Shown: in pieces, positions 26,151-35,581 of the stretch | How positions within the stretch are numbered: position 1 is the stretch's first letter | Layout: each line of letters begins with the position of its first letter | Assembly: GCF_000744815.1 (NCBI RefSeq) | Contig: NZ_JQMQ01000005.1 | Span: 6,794,096-6,858,095 of the forward strand | Reading direction: 5' to 3' | From: Phaeacidiphilus oryzae TH49 | GTDB lineage: Bacteria; Actinomycetota; Actinomycetes; Streptomycetales; Streptomycetaceae | Length of the DNA stretch: 64,000 bases | The notes under the pieces: generated by a model | The model's input: only the letters and a program-made list of their open reading frames with translations | Told to the model about the DNA's origin: nothing | The model's database searches: none | Position numbers and translations under genes: made by a program

Positions 26151-27664
26151 CCTCGCCCTCCGCGCCCGGGCTCGTCGGCGGTGGCTCGGGTCTGGGGGTG
26201 TCCGTGCCCGGGCTGGCCGGCGGTGGCTCGGGTTCGGTGGCGTCCGCGCCCGCGATGGCCAATGGTGGCCCCGGCCAGGCGGTGTCCGCGCCCGGGCGGA
26301 CCGGCGGTGGCCCGGGCTCGGCGGTGCCGGTGCTCGCGCACGGCGACGGTGGCTCGGGTTCGGCGGAGTCCGTGCCCGGGCTGGCCAGCGGCGGCTCGGG
26401 TTCAGCGGTGTCCGCGCCTGCGCAGCGCGGCGGTGGCCCCGGCCCGGCGGTGTCCGCGCCTGCGCTGGTCGGCGGTGGCTCGGGTGCGGGGGTGTCCGCG
26501 CCCGGGCTGGTCGGCGGTGGCTCGGGTGCGGCGGTGTCCGCCCCCGCGCAGGGCGGCGGTGGCTCGGGTGCGGCGGCGTCAGCGGCCGTGATGGCCAAAA
26601 CTGGTCCTGGCTCGGCGGTGTCCGTGCCCGCGCAGGGCGGCGCCGAGTTCGGCCCGGCGGCGGCCCGTGGCTCAGGCGTCCGGGGCGCGGGCCCCCGCGG
26701 GGGCGGGGCCGGCCCCGGACGCTCGGCCGCCGGGGCGTGCGGGCTCGCGGAGGTCGCGCCTGGCGGGTACGCCGAGAGCGTCCTCCGATCCGGGGCGCTC
26801 CTCGTACCCGCTCCCCGCTTCGTCGCGCTGGGGGACTCCGTGACCGAGGGGCTCGGGGATCCGGCCCCGGGCGGCCGCGGCTGGCGCGGGTGGGCGGCGC
26901 TGCTCGCGGAGAGCCTGGGCGCGGGCGACTACCGCAACCTCGCCCTCGCCGGTGCGGTCTCCCGGGACCTGGTGGAGCGTCAGCTCCCCTCCGCCGCCGC
27001 GTTCCGCCCCCACCTCGCCGCCCTCGTCATCGGCGGCAACGACACCCTCCGGGCCGGGTTCGACATCCACCTGCTCGCCGTCCGCCTGGACCGGGCCCTC
27101 GGCGAGCTCACCGCCCTCGGCGCCGTCCCGCTCACCGCCTGCCTGCCGGACCCCGGCCGCCTGCTGCGGCTGCCGCCGGACCTCGCCTGTCCGCTCGCCC
27201 GCCGCATGGAGGCGCTCAACACCGTGGTGCACGCCCTCTCCGAGCGCTATGGCGCCGTCCACACCCACGCCGCCTGCCGCGCCGCCGCCGTCGACGACCC
27301 CGCGCTGTGGTCGGTCGACCGCCTCCACCCCTCCGAACGCGGGCACCGTATGCTGGCCCGGGCCTTCCACGCCGAGCTCGCCGCCCGCGGACTCGCGCCC
27401 GGCTTCCCGCCCGCCGCCGAGCCCACCGGCGCGGCACCCGGCCGGTCCGCCCGGGCTTGGTGGATGGCCACCCGCGGCAGCAGATGGGTCCTGGCCAGGT
27501 CCACCGACCTGCTCCCTGACCTCCTCCGGCTGGCCGCCCGCGAGCGCGCCCACCGCAGGCGCGGAGCGACGGCCGGCCTGGACGCCTGGGCGCGGGCCCG
27601 CACCGCCGCCGCCCTCGCCGCGCTCCACCCGCTGCCCGCCACGGCGGACGGCCCGGCGGCCTGA
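26147..27664 (+). CDS. SGNH/GDSL hydrolase with N-terminal repeat domain
   Basis: 505 residues from the GTG at 26147. Residues ~11-164 are eleven copies of a 14-residue Gly/Ser/Ala/Pro unit (GGGSGxAVSAPxxx). The catalytic domain starts near residue 225: block I ALGDSVTEG, block II Gly in LAGAVSRDL, block III IGGNDTLR and block V VDRLHPSERGH, giving Ser, Gly, Asn and Asp/His. No signal peptide is seen before the repeats. Enzymes of this family deacylate or acylate lipids and sugars; the neighbouring glycosyltransferases suggest an envelope glycolipid or glycan. The enzyme could start further downstream, but repeat periodicity is kept in this frame. Confidence 0.78.
   Translation: MTSPSAPGLVGGGSGLGVSVPGLAGGGSGSVASAPAMANGGPGQAVSAPGRTGGGPGSAVPVLAHGDGGSGSAESVPGLASGGSGSAVSAPAQRGGGPGPAVSAPALVGGGSGAGVSAPGLVGGGSGAAVSAPAQGGGGSGAAASAAVMAKTGPGSAVSVPAQGGAEFGPAAARGSGVRGAGPRGGGAGPGRSAAGACGLAEVAPGGYAESVLRSGALLVPAPRFVALGDSVTEGLGDPAPGGRGWRGWAALLAESLGAGDYRNLALAGAVSRDLVERQLPSAAAFRPHLAALVIGGNDTLRAGFDIHLLAVRLDRALGELTALGAVPLTACLPDPGRLLRLPPDLACPLARRMEALNTVVHALSERYGAVHTHAACRAAAVDDPALWSVDRLHPSERGHRMLARAFHAELAARGLAPGFPPAAEPTGAAPGRSARAWWMATRGSRWVLARSTDLLPDLLRLAARERAHRRRGATAGLDAWARARTAAALAALHPLPATADGPAA
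26177..26638 (+). repeat. 42-bp tandem repeat coding for 14-residue units
   Basis: Eleven imperfect 42-bp units, in frame with the SGNH hydrolase, with consensus GGGSGxAVSAPxxx. The period of exactly 14 codons and variation mainly at the last three residues of each unit indicate a translated, flexible stalk rather than junk DNA. Confidence 0.85.
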
Positions 27665-27720
27665 GCCGGCCCGGCCCGCGCCTGCCCATACCCCCGCAAA
27701 ACCGGTCCACCTGTGGCGAA

Positions 27721-27751
27721 TTGGGTCGCTGTCGGTGGTTGCCCTTAGTCT
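27721..27751 (+). promoter_or_regulatory. Candidate promoter of the SMC-like operon
   Basis: TTGGGT (27721-27726) and TAGTCT (27746-27751) separated by 19 bp. The GTG of the first gene begins 9 bp after the -10 box, so the transcript would be leaderless or nearly so, which is common in actinomycetes. Confidence 0.4.
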
Positions 27752-27759
27752 GGACCACC

Positions 27760-29388
27760 GTGACGACCGCGACCGGGAGGGACGACCTGACCAGCGCCCC
27801 GCACAGCAGCACCGAGAGCACACCGCCCGGCCCCGGCGCGCCCCGCCCCAGCGCCCCCCGCGCCGGCTTCGGCGGCGTGGCCCGGGCCCCGGGCCTGGGC
27901 CTGCCCGCCTTCGGCGCGCTCCCCGGCGCCCGCACCGCGCCGGGCCCGGCCGGCGACGAGGGCCTCGCCCGCCGCCTCCGCGCCCTCGCCTGCACCGCCC
28001 CGCTGCACGACCTGGACACCCGCAAGGCCAACCTGGCCGGCGAGTACGCGGTCTACGGCATGGCGGAGATCGGCCTGGCCGCGATCGACCTGGTCACCCT
28101 CAACATGGACTTCGACGCCGGCGCCGACCGGGACCAGATACTGTCCCGCCTGCTGCCCCGCGTCGCTGCCCAGGCCCCCCGGCGCCCGGCAGCGGAACAC
28201 GAGCGGGTCGCCCGCTGGGTGCTGGAGTCGCTGATCAACGTCGGCAGCGTGGACCGCGGCTTCCGCGCCGTCTACGGCACCTTCGGCCCGGAGGGCGAGT
28301 ACGTCCGCCGGGACTACGACTTCAAGCTGGTCGAGGAGGTCCCCGGCCCGGACGGCGGGGTCTACCTCCGCACCACGGACGAGGCGGTCAACGTCCTGGT
28401 CGGCGCCCTGGACACGGATGTGACCTCGGCTCAGATCGCCGCCGAGGTCAAGCTGGAGGTGCTGATCAGGCGCGGCCGGCTGGCCGACGCCCAACTCGCC
28501 GCCGAGCAGGCCAGATACCGCACCGTCCAGTACGCCGAGACGCTGCGCCGGGCCCTGGACGCCACCCGCCGCAACGTCCGCGCCGTGGACTGGCTGAACG
28601 CCGTCCCCGACATGATCGCCGAAGCGCTGGACCACGTCGCCGACCGCTACCGCCACGAGACCGCGATCCTCACCAACATCCGCCGCGCCCGCGACGAGGC
28701 CGAGGACGCCGAGCACAAGCGGCGGGCGGCCGAGCTGGTGGACATCGTCAAGGACTGCATCCGCCGGCACACCCAGCTGCAGACCCGCCTGCTGGAGGCC
28801 GGCCCGCTGTTCCGCGCCGAGCAGGACCGCCAGGCCTTCGCTGCCCCCGCCGCCCACGCCGGGGTGGACCTCTACGGCCAACTGCTCTGCTCCGTACTGC
28901 CCCTCCCGCTGGAGCGGGCGGTCCTGGTCACCGACGCCTTCTTCGGCCGCGGCACCGGCTTCCGCACGCCCGGTTCGGTCCGGCTCACCGATCTGGTCGA
29001 CGGCCTGCTCACGCCGCCGGTCGAGCGCGAGCACCTCGGCGCCGAGCTCCCCGAACCCGACCTGGTGGCCACCCCGGACGACAGCCGCTTCTCCGAGGAG
29101 CAGCTGGAGGCGGCCCTCCAACTGCTGGACATCCCGGCCGAGGCCCCCCGCCGGCTCTCCGGCCTGCTCGCCGAGGCCCGCCGTCAGGACCCCGAACTCC
29201 CGTACCTGGTGGCCCTGTTGTCCATTCACGCGGCCAGCCCGCCGGTGGGCGTCGCGCATCGGCAGGGCGAGCCCGGTGTCCTCTTCGCCGTGGACGACGG
29301 CACCCCGCTGGACGACCCCGACTTCGGCGGCGCCGACTTCATCCTCGGCACCGCGACCCTCACCCCGGACCCGGAGGCCGCCCGATGA
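27760..29388 (+). CDS. SMC-operon accessory protein 1 (kleisin-like position)
   Basis: 542 residues. After a ~65-residue Pro/Ala-rich N-terminus comes a largely helical protein: LHDLDTRKANLAGEYAVYG, a mid-segment rich in charged helices (ADAQLAAEQARYRTVQYAETL), and an acidic C-terminus. I do not recognise a named domain. Gene order (this, a smaller protein, then a giant SMC-like ATPase, with ATGA overlap to the second gene) is that of MukF-MukE-MukB and JetA-JetB-JetC, so it may be the kleisin-like partner. That is an inference from order and size, not from visible homology. Confidence 0.75.
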   Translation: MTTATGRDDLTSAPHSSTESTPPGPGAPRPSAPRAGFGGVARAPGLGLPAFGALPGARTAPGPAGDEGLARRLRALACTAPLHDLDTRKANLAGEYAVYGMAEIGLAAIDLVTLNMDFDAGADRDQILSRLLPRVAAQAPRRPAAEHERVARWVLESLINVGSVDRGFRAVYGTFGPEGEYVRRDYDFKLVEEVPGPDGGVYLRTTDEAVNVLVGALDTDVTSAQIAAEVKLEVLIRRGRLADAQLAAEQARYRTVQYAETLRRALDATRRNVRAVDWLNAVPDMIAEALDHVADRYRHETAILTNIRRARDEAEDAEHKRRAAELVDIVKDCIRRHTQLQTRLLEAGPLFRAEQDRQAFAAPAAHAGVDLYGQLLCSVLPLPLERAVLVTDAFFGRGTGFRTPGSVRLTDLVDGLLTPPVEREHLGAELPEPDLVATPDDSRFSEEQLEAALQLLDIPAEAPRRLSGLLAEARRQDPELPYLVALLSIHAASPPVGVAHRQGEPGVLFAVDDGTPLDDPDFGGADFILGTATLTPDPEAAR

Positions 29389-30335
29389 CCCCCGCCGAGC
29401 AGACCCACGCCACCATCGACGAGGACGCCGCCGACGCCCCGCACGCCGCCGCCGAGGCCCCGCACGCCGCCGCCCCCGTTCCGGAGGCCGGCGCCCACGC
29501 GGCCGCCGCCGCGATCACCCCCGCCGACACCACCGAGGCCGCCCGCCTGGTCGCCCACGGCCTCCAGCCCAAGCAGCTCCCGGCCCGGGACGCCGACTAC
29601 GCGGCCCTGGTCCGCCGCTACCGCGAGGACCCGCCCTTCGCCCGGCTCGCCGACGCCGTGGCCACAGGACTGGGGCTGATCGTCCTCGAGGTCTCCCCGC
29701 GCACCGGGATGGCCCTCTCCGCCTACGAGGACTCGGTCTTCTCGGTGCGCCTCGGCGAGTACTCCCGGCGCGCGGTCTCCGACACCGGCGACCGCTTCCT
29801 CCACGGACTGGCCCACCTGTCGGTGGCCGCCCTCGCCTTCCCCCGTCCCGAGGACGTGGTCGACGACGGCTACATCGGCCGGATCACCGTGAACGGCGTG
29901 GACGCCTTCGTCCGCCAGGCCTGCCGCCGCCTCGCCGAACGCGCCGACGAGGAGGGCGCGAACACCGACCCCACCACCGACGCCCCCGAACTGGAGGCCG
30001 CCTGGCGGGTGTACGCCCGGCGCAGCGCGACCGGCGCCACCAAGGACGCCCGCCGCCTGGCCGGCTCCACCACCGGCATCATCAGCAAGGCGGTCGGCTT
30101 CCTGGTGGACTCCGGCTTCCTGCAGAAGACCTCGGACGACGCCGGCGGCACCTACCGCACCACCGCGCGGTACCAGCTCCAGGTCCGCGAACTCGCGGCC
30201 ACCGCCGCGATGTCCGAGCTCCTCGACCTCGGCATCACCCCCATCAGCGACGGCACCGCCACGCTGGCCCCGGCGGCCGACCCGGAGACCGAGGAACTGG
30301 CCGCCGACGCGGGCCTCCCGTTCCACGCGCTCTGA
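29385..30335 (+). CDS. SMC-operon accessory protein 2 (MukE/JetB-like position)
   Basis: 316 residues. The N-terminal ~50 are Ala/His/Pro low complexity. The rest contains a helical domain and a probable winged helix (STTGIISKAVGFLVDSGFLQK, then GGTYRTTARYQLQVRELA), followed by an acidic tail. A winged-helix protein between a helical protein and an SMC-like ATPase fits the MukE/JetB slot. Its ATG overlaps the preceding stop (ATGA), so translation is coupled. The operon-level call is more secure than the individual one. Confidence 0.78.
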   Translation: MTPAEQTHATIDEDAADAPHAAAEAPHAAAPVPEAGAHAAAAAITPADTTEAARLVAHGLQPKQLPARDADYAALVRRYREDPPFARLADAVATGLGLIVLEVSPRTGMALSAYEDSVFSVRLGEYSRRAVSDTGDRFLHGLAHLSVAALAFPRPEDVVDDGYIGRITVNGVDAFVRQACRRLAERADEEGANTDPTTDAPELEAAWRVYARRSATGATKDARRLAGSTTGIISKAVGFLVDSGFLQKTSDDAGGTYRTTARYQLQVRELAATAAMSELLDLGITPISDGTATLAPAADPETEELAADAGLPFHAL

Positions 30336-30348
30336 CCCGCCGCCCCGA

Positions 30349-30367
30349 GAAGTCGCGCGGCGACTTC
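30349..30367. terminator. Hairpin downstream of accessory gene 2
   Basis: Perfect GAAGTCGC-GCG-GCGACTTC stem-loop 14 bp after the stop codon, in the 273-bp gap before the large ATPase gene. It could attenuate transcription between the accessory genes and the ATPase gene. Confidence 0.5.
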
Positions 30368-30389
30368 AGGGGCGCGGGGAACCGCGCGG
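30368..30389. repeat. Intergenic repeat GGGGCGCGGGGA, copy 1
   Basis: AGGGGCGCGGGGAACCGCGC resembles a short repeat found between genes across Streptomyces chromosomes. A second copy lies at 35582, so the two copies bracket the large ATPase gene. Confidence 0.6.
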
Positions 30390-30608
30390 CCGGCCCTCTA
30401 CGGCGCCGCACCCGGCAACGGCCACCGGGCCGCAACCCCAACTCCGTCGCCGAGCGCGCCAGGGCCCGGGGCCCGGGGTCCGGGGCAGCAGCCCCCCGCG
30501 GAAACCCGCCGCGCGCAGCGCCGTTTGCCCAGGTCCGCACGGTTCTGTCAGCGTCGTCCGGTAGCGTTGGCCCCCGCTGAGCAGAGATCCAAGCCCCCTC
30601 GGAGAGAC

Positions 30609-33600
30609 ATGTACGAGCTGAACCGCGTGCGGTTGTACTCGATCGGCCCGGCCGGCGCCCGCTACGCCGACACCGTGCTCGATCTGCGCGGTGTCGGCGA
30701 CCCCGTCCCCGAGCCCGGCCCCCAGCAGCCCGGACTCTTCGGCGAGGAGCCGGCCGGCCCGCCCCGCCGCCCGGCCCCCGCCGGCGTCCTCTTCCTGGAG
30801 AACGGCGGCGGCAAGTCCGTCCTCCTCAAGCTGATCTTCTCGGTGATGCTGCCGGGCCACCGCAACACCCTCGGCGGCGCCAGCTCCGGCGTGCTGCGGA
30901 AGTTCCTCCTCGCCGACGACTGCGGCCACGTCGCCCTGGAGTGGCAGCACACGGTGACCGGCGAGCTGGTCGTGGTGGGCAAGGTCAGCGAGTGGCGGGG
31001 CCGTCAGGTCTCCTCCGACCCGCGGAAGTTCGCCGAGGCCTGGTACTCGTTCCGCCCCGGCCCCGGGATGACCCTGGAGTCGCTGCCGGTCGCCGAGCGC
31101 GTCGTCCTCCCCCCGCATCCGGCCGTCCCCTCGCCCGCCCAGGCGCCCGACGACTCCCCGGCCGGCTCCGACGGGCAGCCCGGGGCCGACGCGGCCGCCC
31201 CGGCCGCCGCGCTCGCCCCCGCCCGCCCCACCGCGACCGGCCGCCGCCGCACCATGAAGGGCTTCCGGGATGCCCTCACCGAGGCCGGCAAGGCCTACCC
31301 GGACATCGAGGCGGTCTGGGAGGAGACCCACGAGCGCTGGCTCGAGCACCTCGGCGAGCTCGGCCTGGATCCCGAACTCTTCCGCTACCAGCGGGAGATG
31401 AACGCCGACGAGGGCGAGGCCGCCGGCCTCTTCGCGGTCCGCAACGACACCGACTTCTCCGACCTCCTCCTCCGCGCGGTCACCGACACCCGGGACACCG
31501 ACGGCCTCGCCGACCTGGTGCACGGCTTCGCGGCCAAGCTCGGCCGGCGTGCCGAGCTCACCGCCGAGCGGGACTTCACCGCCGGCTCGCTCGACCTGCT
31601 GCGCCGGATCGCCGAGGCCTCCGAGGCCCGCGAGTCCGTCCGGGAGCACCACCGCCAGGCCGACCGCCGCACCCGCCGCCTGGTCCGCTCGCTCGCCGCC
31701 CGCGCGGAGGAGGAGCGGGCCCGCGCCGGCGAGCTGGCCACCGGCGTGGCGGACGCCGCCTCCGCCGTCCGCGAGGCCGAGGCGACCCGTACCGGGCACT
31801 CCCTCACCACCGCAGAACTCGCCCACCGCCACGCCTCGTTGAGCCTGGCCGCGGCCACCTCCGAGGCCGGCGCGCTGCGCCGCGAGCTGCTGGACGCCCG
31901 TACCCTCCACTCGGCCTGGCAGGCCACCGAGACGGTGCTCCGGCGGCGGGCCGCCGCGGACCGCTCGGCCCGGGTGACCGCCGCGATCCGGGAGGCCGAG
32001 CGGGACGCCGCCCCGGCGCTCGCCGCCCGCGCCCGCGCCGCGGCCGCGCTGGTCCGCGCACTGGAGCGGGCGGCCGGCGAGGCCGAGACCCAGGCCGAGG
32101 AGCTGGAGCAGCGCGCCTCCGCCCTCCAGGAGGACGGCGAGGCCGCGCACCGCGACGCCACCGCGGCGGCCACCGCCGCGCAGAAGGCCCGCAGCGAGGC
32201 CGACCACCTCCGCCAGCGGCTCGCCGAGGTCGAGCGGGAGACCCAGGCCGCCGTCGAGGCCGGCTGGATCGAGGCCGCCGCCCCCGCCGGCGGCGGTACC
32301 GGCGGCGAGGGCGCCGGGTCGGGCTCCGCCCCCGCCCCGGCCGTCGACCCGGCCCGCGCCGCGCTGGACGCCTCCGGCGCCGAGCAGTCCGCGGCCAGGG
32401 CCTGGGAGCAGGCCCGGGCCCACTCCGACCAGGCGGCCGCCCGCGCCCGCGAGGCCGCGGCCGCCGAGAACCGCGCCGAGCTCGCCGCCGCCCGCGCGGA
32501 CGACGCCCTCCGGGCCGCCCAGCGCGCGATGGCCGCCGACCGCGGCGCCGCGGTCCAACTCGCCGCCGAGCCCCGCCTCGCCGAACTCCTCGGCCTGAGC
32601 CCGTACGACGCGGACCGCGCGGCCTACCCGACCGCGGACGCGGACCAGGCGGCCGGCGGCCGGCCCGACCCGTCCGATCCGCCGGGCCCGTCCGGCCTCC
32701 CGGCGATGCTCACCCCCGAGGCCCTGGACGGCCAGGCGGACGCCCTCCGCGAGCTGCTGGAGGAGTCCGTCGCCGGCGCCGAGCGCTCGCTCTTCGACCT
32801 GCGGACGGCCGCCGCCGACGACGCCCGGATCCTCGGCGCCCTCGGGGACGGCGGGCTGCTGCCGCCCGGCCCCGACGTCCTGGCCACCGTCGAGCACCTC
32901 GGCGAGCACGGGGTGCCGGCCCTCCCCGGCTGGCGCTACCTCGCCCAGTCCGTGGACCCGGCCGACCACGACCGCATCCTGGCCGCCCGCCCCGAGCTGG
33001 TGGACGGCGTCGTCGTCACCGACCCCCAGTCGCTGGAGCGCGCCCGCGAGGCGCTCTCCGCGGCCGCCCTGCTGCCCCGCTCGACGGTGGCCGTCGGCAC
33101 GGCCGCGGCGCTGATCGCCCCCATCACCGACGCCGCCGACGGACCCTCGGCCCAGGGCTCCTACTTCGTCGTCCCGCCCAACCCGGCGATGCACGACGAG
33201 CACGCCGCCGACGACGAACGCCGCAGGCTCCGCGAACGCGCCGGCGAGCGGGACGAGCGGATCCGCGACCTCGCCGCCCGCCTCGGCCACGACCGCGGTC
33301 TCCTCTCCCGCCTGGAGTCCTGGCGGGAGACCTGCCCCGAGGGCTCCCTCGCCGAGCTCGCCGAGGCGGTCGACGCCGCCCGCGAGGCCGCCACCGAGGC
33401 CGGCGCCGAGCTGGTCGCCGCCCGCGCCGCCCACGGCGAGGCCGAGGCCGAACGCTCCACCGCGGCAAGCCTCCTGGAGGAGCGGCTGGAGGCGTACCAG
33501 ACGGCCCGCCGGCGCGCCGACGCGCTGGCCGGCCTGGCCTCCCGGCTGCGCGAGGTGCCCGCCTGGCAGCGCCGGCTGCGCGAACTGGCCGAGGAGGTCG

Positions 33601-35471
33601 CCGAGGCCGAGCAGCGCCAGGAGCTCTGCGCGGAACGCGCCCGCCTCGGCGACCAGGACCGCCGCGGTGTCCAGCGCGCCGCCGACGACGCCCGCCGCAC
33701 CGCCCGCACGCTGCGCGCCGAACGCGCCGAGGTGGCCGGCAACGACACCAGCTGGCTGGACGAGACGGACCCGGGCGCCGAGGACGACACCCCGCTGGCC
33801 ACCCTCCGCGACGCCTACCGGGTCGCCTCCCAGCTCTACGAGAAGGTCGGCGTCGGCGCCGACCTCCGCGCCGAGCAGGCCCGCGCGGAGAGCGACGAGG
33901 CCGCGGCCGGCGCCGAGCTGGAACGCCTCACCAACAAGGTCCGCACCCGCGCGGAATCCCTGCTGAGCTCCACCGACGCCGCCGACGGCCCGGGCCGGCT
34001 GGCCGCCGTCGCCCGCGCCGAGGAGCTGGTGCAGAACATCGAGGCCCGCTCGGCCGCCGCCAGCGAGCAGCTGGGCCGGCTCCGTGCCGAGGTCGAGCGC
34101 AGCGCCCCCGCCGAGGGCGAGCACCACACCGAGCTCCCGGACGACCTGGTCCCGCAGGACCCCGAGCACGCCCAGACCCTGCTGCGGGCCGCCACCGCCC
34201 GGCTGGCCGAGGCCGGCGACGCCCTGGACGCCGCCCGGGCCGCCCACGCGGACCTGGTCCGCGGCTACGAGTCCACCCGCGCGGCCGCCGCCGAGTTCGA
34301 GGAGCTGGCCGGCCAGCTCCGGGACAACCTCCGCGATCCGCGCGGCGACCACGGGCGTGACGCGGAGGGCGAGGAGGCCGCCGAGTCCGCCCCCGCCGAG
34401 CCGGCCCCCTACGAGGGCAGCACGGCGGAGGCCCGCACGGCCGCGGCCGAGTCCCGCCGCGCCCTCCGGGCCGCCGCGGGCGAGCTCTCCGCCGCCGAGA
34501 TGGCCGTCCGCGACGCCTCCGACGTCCTGGTCCGGCACGCCAACGCGGCCCGCTACGAGGCCGTTCGGACGCCGGCCCGCCAGCAGATCCGGGAGCTCCC
34601 GGCGGCGGCGCTGCCCGAGCACGCGTCCCGCTGGGCGGACGCCTTCGAGCCCCGGCTCCGCGTCCTCACCGACGAGTTGACCCAGCTCGAACGGAACCGC
34701 GACAGCATCGTCGACCGCCTCCGCGGCCTGGTCGAGTCCTCCCTCGCGACCCTCCGCTCGGCGCAGCGCCTCTCCCGCCTCCCCGACGGCCTGGGGGAGT
34801 GGTCCGGGCAGGAGTTCCTCCGGATCCGCTTCACCGACCCCGACCACTCGCTCCTCACCGAGCGCCTGGGCGAGGTGATCGACGAGGCGACGCGGGCGGC
34901 CGTCCGCAAGAACTCCGACCTCCGCCGGGACGGGATGACCCTCCTCCTCCGCGGTGTCCACGCGGCCCTGGAGCCCAACGGCATCACCGTCGAGATCCTC
35001 AAGCCGGACGCCGTCCTCCGGGCCGAACGGGTCCCGGTGAGCCAGATGGCCGACGTCTTCTCCGGCGGCCAGCTGCTCACCGCCGCCATCGCCCTCTACT
35101 GCACGATGGCCGCCCTCCGCTCCAACGACCGGGGCCAGGCCAAGCTCCGCCACGCCGGGACGCTCTTCCTGGACAACCCCATCGGCCGGGCGAACGCCAC
35201 CTACCTCCTCGAACTCCAGCGGGCGGTGGCCCGCGCCCTCGGGGTCCAGCTCATCTACACCACGGGCCTCTTCGACACCACCGCCCTCGCGGAGTTCCCC
35301 CTCGTCATCCGCCTCCGCAACGACGCCGACCTCCGAGCCGGCCTCAAGTACATCTCGGTGGAGGAGCACCTCCGCCCCGGTCTCCCCGACCACGACCCCC
35401 AGGGCCCCGCCATCCACGGCGAGGTCACCGCCACACGGCTCTACCGCCGCCCAGCCGAATCCGAGACATAA
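30609..35471 (+). CDS. SMC/MukB-like giant coiled-coil ATPase
   Basis: 1620 residues. The N-terminal head carries Walker A ENGGGKSVLLKLIF (about 64-77). Long Ala/Arg/Glu-rich coiled coils span about 300-700 and 870-1400, broken by a globular centre (about 720-860, LPGWRYLAQSVDPADHDRI through SYFVVPPNP) in the place of an SMC hinge. The C-terminal head has the ABC signature FSGGQLLTAA (about 1484) and Walker B TLFLDNPIGRAN (about 1519), where the Glu that normally follows the Asp is Asn. ATG 30609 follows GGAGAG. Family: SbcC/MukB/JetC-type. Probably loads on or loops DNA; whether for chromosome organisation or plasmid defence cannot be told, and no JetD nuclease gene is adjacent. Confidence 0.85.
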   Translation: MYELNRVRLYSIGPAGARYADTVLDLRGVGDPVPEPGPQQPGLFGEEPAGPPRRPAPAGVLFLENGGGKSVLLKLIFSVMLPGHRNTLGGASSGVLRKFLLADDCGHVALEWQHTVTGELVVVGKVSEWRGRQVSSDPRKFAEAWYSFRPGPGMTLESLPVAERVVLPPHPAVPSPAQAPDDSPAGSDGQPGADAAAPAAALAPARPTATGRRRTMKGFRDALTEAGKAYPDIEAVWEETHERWLEHLGELGLDPELFRYQREMNADEGEAAGLFAVRNDTDFSDLLLRAVTDTRDTDGLADLVHGFAAKLGRRAELTAERDFTAGSLDLLRRIAEASEARESVREHHRQADRRTRRLVRSLAARAEEERARAGELATGVADAASAVREAEATRTGHSLTTAELAHRHASLSLAAATSEAGALRRELLDARTLHSAWQATETVLRRRAAADRSARVTAAIREAERDAAPALAARARAAAALVRALERAAGEAETQAEELEQRASALQEDGEAAHRDATAAATAAQKARSEADHLRQRLAEVERETQAAVEAGWIEAAAPAGGGTGGEGAGSGSAPAPAVDPARAALDASGAEQSAARAWEQARAHSDQAAARAREAAAAENRAELAAARADDALRAAQRAMAADRGAAVQLAAEPRLAELLGLSPYDADRAAYPTADADQAAGGRPDPSDPPGPSGLPAMLTPEALDGQADALRELLEESVAGAERSLFDLRTAAADDARILGALGDGGLLPPGPDVLATVEHLGEHGVPALPGWRYLAQSVDPADHDRILAARPELVDGVVVTDPQSLERAREALSAAALLPRSTVAVGTAAALIAPITDAADGPSAQGSYFVVPPNPAMHDEHAADDERRRLRERAGERDERIRDLAARLGHDRGLLSRLESWRETCPEGSLAELAEAVDAAREAATEAGAELVAARAAHGEAEAERSTAASLLEERLEAYQTARRRADALAGLASRLREVPAWQRRLRELAEEVAEAEQRQELCAERARLGDQDRRGVQRAADDARRTARTLRAERAEVAGNDTSWLDETDPGAEDDTPLATLRDAYRVASQLYEKVGVGADLRAEQARAESDEAAAGAELERLTNKVRTRAESLLSSTDAADGPGRLAAVARAEELVQNIEARSAAASEQLGRLRAEVERSAPAEGEHHTELPDDLVPQDPEHAQTLLRAATARLAEAGDALDAARAAHADLVRGYESTRAAAAEFEELAGQLRDNLRDPRGDHGRDAEGEEAAESAPAEPAPYEGSTAEARTAAAESRRALRAAAGELSAAEMAVRDASDVLVRHANAARYEAVRTPARQQIRELPAAALPEHASRWADAFEPRLRVLTDELTQLERNRDSIVDRLRGLVESSLATLRSAQRLSRLPDGLGEWSGQEFLRIRFTDPDHSLLTERLGEVIDEATRAAVRKNSDLRRDGMTLLLRGVHAALEPNGITVEILKPDAVLRAERVPVSQMADVFSGGQLLTAAIALYCTMAALRSNDRGQAKLRHAGTLFLDNPIGRANATYLLELQRAVARALGVQLIYTTGLFDTTALAEFPLVIRLRNDADLRAGLKYISVEEHLRPGLPDHDPQGPAIHGEVTATRLYRRPAESET

Positions 35472-35480
35472 CCCGCGCGC

Positions 35481-35530
35481 CTTTCCCGCACGCCTTTCCC
35501 GCGCGGCTTTCCCGCGTTCCTTTCCCGCCC
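35481..35530. repeat. 13-bp tandem repeat after the ATPase gene
   Basis: Four units starting CTTTCCCGC at 13-bp spacing (35481, 35494, 35507, 35520), directly downstream of the ATPase stop codon. Confidence 0.85.
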
Positions 35531-35581
35531 CTTGCCGCGCGCCTTCGCCGCGCCCCGAAGCCCGTGCCGAAGGCGCGCACA

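Noticed and set aside
27760..35471. Confident Wadjet (JetABCD) defence call
   Set aside because: No JetD-like gene is adjacent, and the two small proteins show no visible JetA/JetB motif; only order and the ATPase support it.
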